Below are positions 60,349-64,000 of a DNA stretch of 64,000 bases, one piece after another (the first letter of the stretch is position 1; the number at the start of each line of letters is the position of its first letter). A program made the position numbers and the translations under genes. The stretch is from Ashinkailepas kermadecensis (taxonomy: Eukaryota > Arthropoda > Thecostraca > Neolepadidae): the NCBI GenBank assembly GCA_034440615.1, contig JAOTOM010001524.1, positions 1 to 64,000 of the forward strand. The letters are read 5' to 3'. The notes beneath the pieces were generated by a model, which did no database searches, was not told the DNA's origin, and saw only the letters and a program-made list of their open reading frames with translations.

Positions 60349-61304
60349 GAAGCCTGACGCCATCAGCGCCCACGACATCAGACCTACCTCCTCCGGCGCA
60401 ACTCTTCTTTGTCCGGGATCTTCGCTCCACAAAGCCGTTTCTGGTGAACACTGGCGCGCAGGTGAGCGTTTTTCCGCCATCTCTTTTTTTCGTGTAGTAC
60501 TGTCGTCATCCCCGCTCCGAACCTGCACCTTACCGCGGTCAACGGCACCCGCATCGAAGTGACTGGCCACTACGCCTGTGAAGTTCACCTGTAAGACGGG
60601 CAAGCTCACCACTCAACGTTCCTGGTGGCCGACATCGCTACGCCCATTTTCGGCGCCGATTCTTTGGCCCATCACCGTCTCCTCGCCGACGTTCGGCACC
60701 AGCAACTGCGCACCGCCTCCGGTGAAGTTGTGGCCTGCGGCTCTCCGGCCTCAGTCTGCTCACTGGGTTTACGCTTCATCGCTGCCCTGACGTCGTCGTA
60801 CTCGCAGCTGCTTGCTGAGTACCCAAACCTCACGCAGCGCAACACGCGGCCGGTACCAGTGAAGCATCGCGTCACGCACCACATCGAGACTCGATGGCCG
60901 CCCTGCTTCGTCCGGTCGTGCCGCCTCGCCCCCGAGCGCGTGGCGATCGCGCGAGGAAAGTTCAACAAGATGCTGAAGGCCGGAGTCGTCCGCCCATCCA
61001 AAAGCTGCTGGGCCTCGCCTCTCCACATGGTGCTGAAGAAGGAAGCAGGATCTTGGCGTCTCTGCGGCGACTACCGCGCACTGAACGCGCAGACAGTCAT
61101 CGACCGCTATCATCTGTCGTTTCTCCAGGATTTCGCAGCCAATCTGCACGGCTGCCGTCTGTTCAGCAAGCTCGACCTGGTTAGGGCGTACAACCACGTC
61201 CCCGTTGACCCCGCCGACATCGCGAAGACAATCGCCACCCCATTCGGCCTATACGGAGCTGTGCGCATGCCGTTCGGTCTCAAGAACGCCGCTCAGTCGT
61301 TCTA
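60291..61304 (+). pseudogene. pol: gypsy protease-RT remnant
   Basis: Contains a protease active-site region (VNTGAQVSVFPP; the catalytic Asp appears as Asn), then a frameshift near 60500-60620, then RT from [20 protein letters not shown] to [16 protein letters not shown] follows directly at 61305. The RT YLDD box and everything to mid-integrase is absent. Confidence 0.88.
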
Positions 61305-61687
61305 GCGCACCGGCAGTTGAAGACAGCGCTCCGCGCCGCCGACGGCGCCACACGCTGGACCGACCTTCTGCCCATGATGCTACTCGGCATCCGCTCGACA
61401 TCTTCCCGGCGAGTTTTTCGAGACTCCGCCGACTACACCCCGCTCGGTGGCGGACAACGCCGAACGATGCGACCGGCCCGTCTCGCCCTCCCGGCATCAC
61501 GGCCCCTCCGGCACGATTCGTGCAGAACAGGTGATCGAACTTCCTGCGTGACAAGGAGTATGTCGTTTCGAGCAAGCCCGTCTTCCCAGCCCTTTGCAAC
61601 GCGTGCCGGGTCTAGGGACCACCGTTCCGCGCCCCAGCTGCGCCGCCATCGACGTCGGCCGTGCAGTGACGTTCTGGGTCAGGTACC
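61305..61687 (+). pseudogene. pol: gypsy integrase tail remnant
   Basis: After the deletion the sequence resumes within integrase, just after the catalytic Glu region ([28 protein letters not shown]), then a second smaller deletion joins into the segment that encodes PGEFFETPP in the intact copy. The rest is decayed. Confidence 0.85.
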
Positions 61688-62135
61688 TGTAGCGGGCCGC
61701 ATCATCGGCACGCCGGCGAGCTAAGTGTGATGGCGCAAGCAGTGCGCCACATTCGCCATGTGGGGGAAAACACTGCGCCACATTCGCCCCGTCGCCGGTG
61801 CAAACAACGCGTCACATTCCGTGTGCATAACGGTGCAGCATCGTCCCCATGCCGTAGCCACCGGTGAGTGGCAGCCTGCGCAGGGACACCGGGACTCAGC
61901 CACCAGGCGCGCTTGGATCTTGGAAAATAGCACAACCGTAGCAGAGTGTGGCATGTACGCCACCACGATGCTAATGCATTCATGTATGATTGTTATTTTG
62001 TCGACTGCCTTCGGGCATTCTCAATCATCTCTCTCACGCTCGGCGCATCACGCATCTCTGTGCAATACAAGCCGTATTCTGCATATACAAGTTTGTGGCA
62101 ACTTGCCATCAGTAAAGCGTTGAGCCGACTCAACA
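61688..62135 (+). repeat. 3' LTR of decayed gypsy copy
   Basis: Starts TGTAGCGGGCC, ends GAGCCGACTCAACA. Shares gcgccacattcgccccgtcg and acaagtttgtggcaacttgc with the 367-bp LTRs in reverse orientation, but is about 448 bp long. Confidence 0.8.
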
Positions 62136-63580
62136 GCCCCGGGCAGGAGAGGCTCGGTAGGAAGGCAGACCCTCTTCAGATGTTGGCCCATTGAACCAAG
62201 TCATGAGCACATCACTGCTCTTGAGTGCCTATCAGAAATCACGTCAGATCTTAAGCATCACGTATGGCCACGAAAGATGCACCAGGGCTCGACAATTTCC
62301 AGCGGGGCACAGAAACATGATGCCGGGGTGCGATATATCACGAAAAGCGACCCGGGATTCGAAAATTTCAGAGGAGGCCACAAAAATCGTGCTAATGCCC
62401 AACATTTGCGTCGAGGACCACAAATAAACACAAAGACCCTAAAAGCACAGCCAGAGACAGAAAATGCACTGGGACTCCCCAAAGCGCACAGTCTCGCCAA
62501 AAGCAATAGGTCCATAAAATATACGCTGGGCCACAAAATAAGAAAATTTGGATTAAATTTGTATGTCGTGGGGATAATTAAGGATAATTGGTATTCACCG
62601 ATCTTTTCCAGTGAACCCCAGACGAAACATTCAATGGAGTCAAATATGGCACACAAATGAGCAATATATGGCAGCAATTAGCCAAATGTAGGGACTCATT
62701 GACCTATAAGTAGCTACATATCAGCTAATATACATAGGTCAGTGAGGGGGCAAGGCAAAAACCCCATAATCCAACCAGAATTGCACAAGGTGTGACGAAA
62801 GCACCGAATGTGCAAAGCTGGTGTGCACGTGCACGAACGTTGGCTTGGTGGCGACCGGACATTATGGACTGAAATGCGTGAAATGGTAAAATGTTTTCAT
62901 ATTTCCAAGCTATTTGTACAGGTGTAATTTGAGCAGTGAGCTTACTGATCAAGGGATTCCAGAAGGCTGCATGACCACTGTAGTCGATGTGCCCCTAAAC
63001 CCCAATGACTAAAGATAAGGGATACCGGGAAAAAATCATTGAACAGGGGTAGGGGGTTCATATCTCCTGACTTAGAAACGATGGTGATAGATTTGGAACC
63101 CTCCTGAGGAAAATCAAGCTGGTCATCAATTATTTTAACTTAAAGAGGGACCAATAAAAAAACAGTGGTCCAGATACGGGGACTTTTTAATGCGAGTGGT
63201 GTGTAGGTGGCCCCTCCAAGTCCGTTTCCCCCCCTCCCCTGACGCAAGCCCAATGTACGCCACTGGTGGTATTACTGCAATATCATCTTAGACCAAAATA
63301 CCTTGTTGACACTGTATGACAAATCTGTCTCCAATGCTTCTTAGAAATCCGCTCTCTCCGTTGTCAGTAAAAAAAAAAAAATGGAGCGCAGGAATTGTCA
63401 CTACTGCAAGGATTGTGTTTTGCTATTGTTGGTGAGATTTGACCTGTGTACTGTGTGGCGGTGGCATCTAGGCGTTGATAATATAACAAATGCGACTGGA
63501 ACCTGTTCAGTGTTGCTTTTTGTGTCGTTTGGGGCACAAGGCAATGGAATTTACCCCTGAATGTTGATGATTTGTGCTTG
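62136..63580. other. No gene seen; degenerate repeats and SINE tail
   Basis: 62265-62560 resembles the repeats at 56.0-56.7 kb. At 62970-63010 ccactgtagtcgatgtgccc ctaaaccccaatgac is a SINE-tail fragment. At 63256 gtacgccactg resembles a hAT-type end. Confidence 0.5.
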
Positions 63581-63582
63581 CG

Positions 63583-63687
63583 TCCAAGACTTTGGATCAG
63601 TATCCACGTCCAGTGGCTTTCCGATATCTCAACCTGTGCGACGACGAAAGTGACTGGGCCCGAGCTAAAGCTTCATTTGACGATCTG
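63583..63687 (+). CDS. Possible exon of unknown protein
   Basis: Frame TLDQYPRPVAFRYLNLCDDE SDWARAKASFDDL runs to a donor-like ct/GTAAGC seven bases before the SYAP1 start codon. Its composition is protein-like, but no family is recognised and no upstream exon was found. Confidence 0.3.
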
Positions 63688-63693
63688 TAAGCA

Positions 63694-63896
63694 ATGTTTT
63701 CCAACGTAACAAACCAGATGAGCAGTTGGTTGGGTGGACTATCCAAGAAAGTACCTGATAATCCTGAAAATGCAGTTGGTGAGCAGCATTCTGACCATTC
63801 TGACAAAGAAAAGGAGCTGCAGGAGTCAAAAACTGATACACCAACTTCTCAGAAGTCTGTCAAGGGCTCACTAGATGAGCAAGAAGATAGATCAAG
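63694..63896 (+). CDS. SYAP1: SYAP1/Sap47-like first coding exon (partial)
   Basis: Begins MFSNVTNQMSSWLGGLSKKV, close to the start of synapse-associated protein 1 (Drosophila Sap47), a BSD-domain protein linked to Akt signalling and synaptic function. The rest (about residues 24-67) is acidic and Ser/Lys-rich, as in this family's variable N-terminus. It ends phase 2 at GTAAGC (63897). The BSD domain would be in later exons beyond the window. The name rests on the N-terminal motif only. Confidence 0.68.
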
Positions 63897-64000
63897 GTAA
63901 GCAAATGTGTACCAAATGAAATTGTCTTCAGGATTCCAAGCATAGTAGACAGCCCAAGGAAAGCAACACAAACATGAAATGTCTCAAGAATTGCAGGTAT

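Larger units (their letters stand above)
59515..62135 (+). mobile_element. Decayed gypsy element, second copy
   Basis: Same family as 164-5136, opposite strand. It lacks a visible 5' LTR and begins inside gag. Gag is frameshifted, protease and the first third of RT remain, then there is a large internal deletion. The 3' LTR (61688-62135) is longer and diverged. Confidence 0.88.

Overview
The window is eukaryotic and most likely arthropod. It has GT-AG spliced genes of animal type, short embedded (TTAGG)n/(CCTAA)n runs matching the arthropod telomere motif, tRNA-derived SINEs, Ty3/gypsy, LINE and mariner remnants, and long gene-poor AT-rich stretches broken by GC-rich exons and minisatellites. 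I cannot assign it below phylum; a crustacean or chelicerate would fit.

Three protein genes are supported. (1) CDC5L, the Myb-domain spliceosome (NTC/Prp19 complex) protein, lies on + at 16060-30911. Fourteen exons join in phase to a complete 785-codon frame, close to the roughly 800 residues of the family. (2) ATP6V1F (V-ATPase V1 subunit F) lies on - at 45524-40315. Five exons give a 122-residue protein. (3) The first coding exon of a SYAP1/Sap47-type gene lies on + at 63694-63896 and runs off the window. Fragments of an unrecognised multi-pass membrane protein are visible on - at 52.5-50.0 kb.

Layout. 0.16-5.14 kb: a nearly complete Ty3/gypsy element on - with 367-bp LTRs. 5.1-16 kb: gene-free, with minisatellites, a 199-bp solo-LTR-like element, and two long inverted-repeat (fold-back) units at 9.8-13.05 kb. 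16-31 kb: CDC5L; its introns hold a mariner fossil, a SINE, a 34-bp minisatellite and tandem copies of the gene's own splice junctions. 31-33.8 kb: 24-bp and 41-bp minisatellites. 33.8-40 kb: a LINE reverse-transcriptase fossil, then a gypsy gag fossil with a 54-bp minisatellite in its leader. 40.3-45.5 kb: ATP6V1F, with a SINE abutting exon 3 and a 30-bp minisatellite beside exon 4. 45.5-50 kb: AT-rich repeats, and a tandem duplication whose two copies carry different retroposon insertions. 50-63.5 kb: possible membrane-protein exons, degenerate repeats, a second solo-LTR-like copy and a decayed second gypsy copy. 63.6-64 kb: start of SYAP1.

The host genes look like independent housekeeping genes (pre-mRNA splicing, vacuolar acidification, a BSD-domain protein), not a pathway cluster. 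The most unusual signal is how CDC5L introns appear to have grown by tandem duplication of exon-intron junctions (exon 2 donor, exon 4 donor, exon 7 acceptor). The next most unusual is a SINE whose tail lies where the branch site of an ATP6V1F intron should be.
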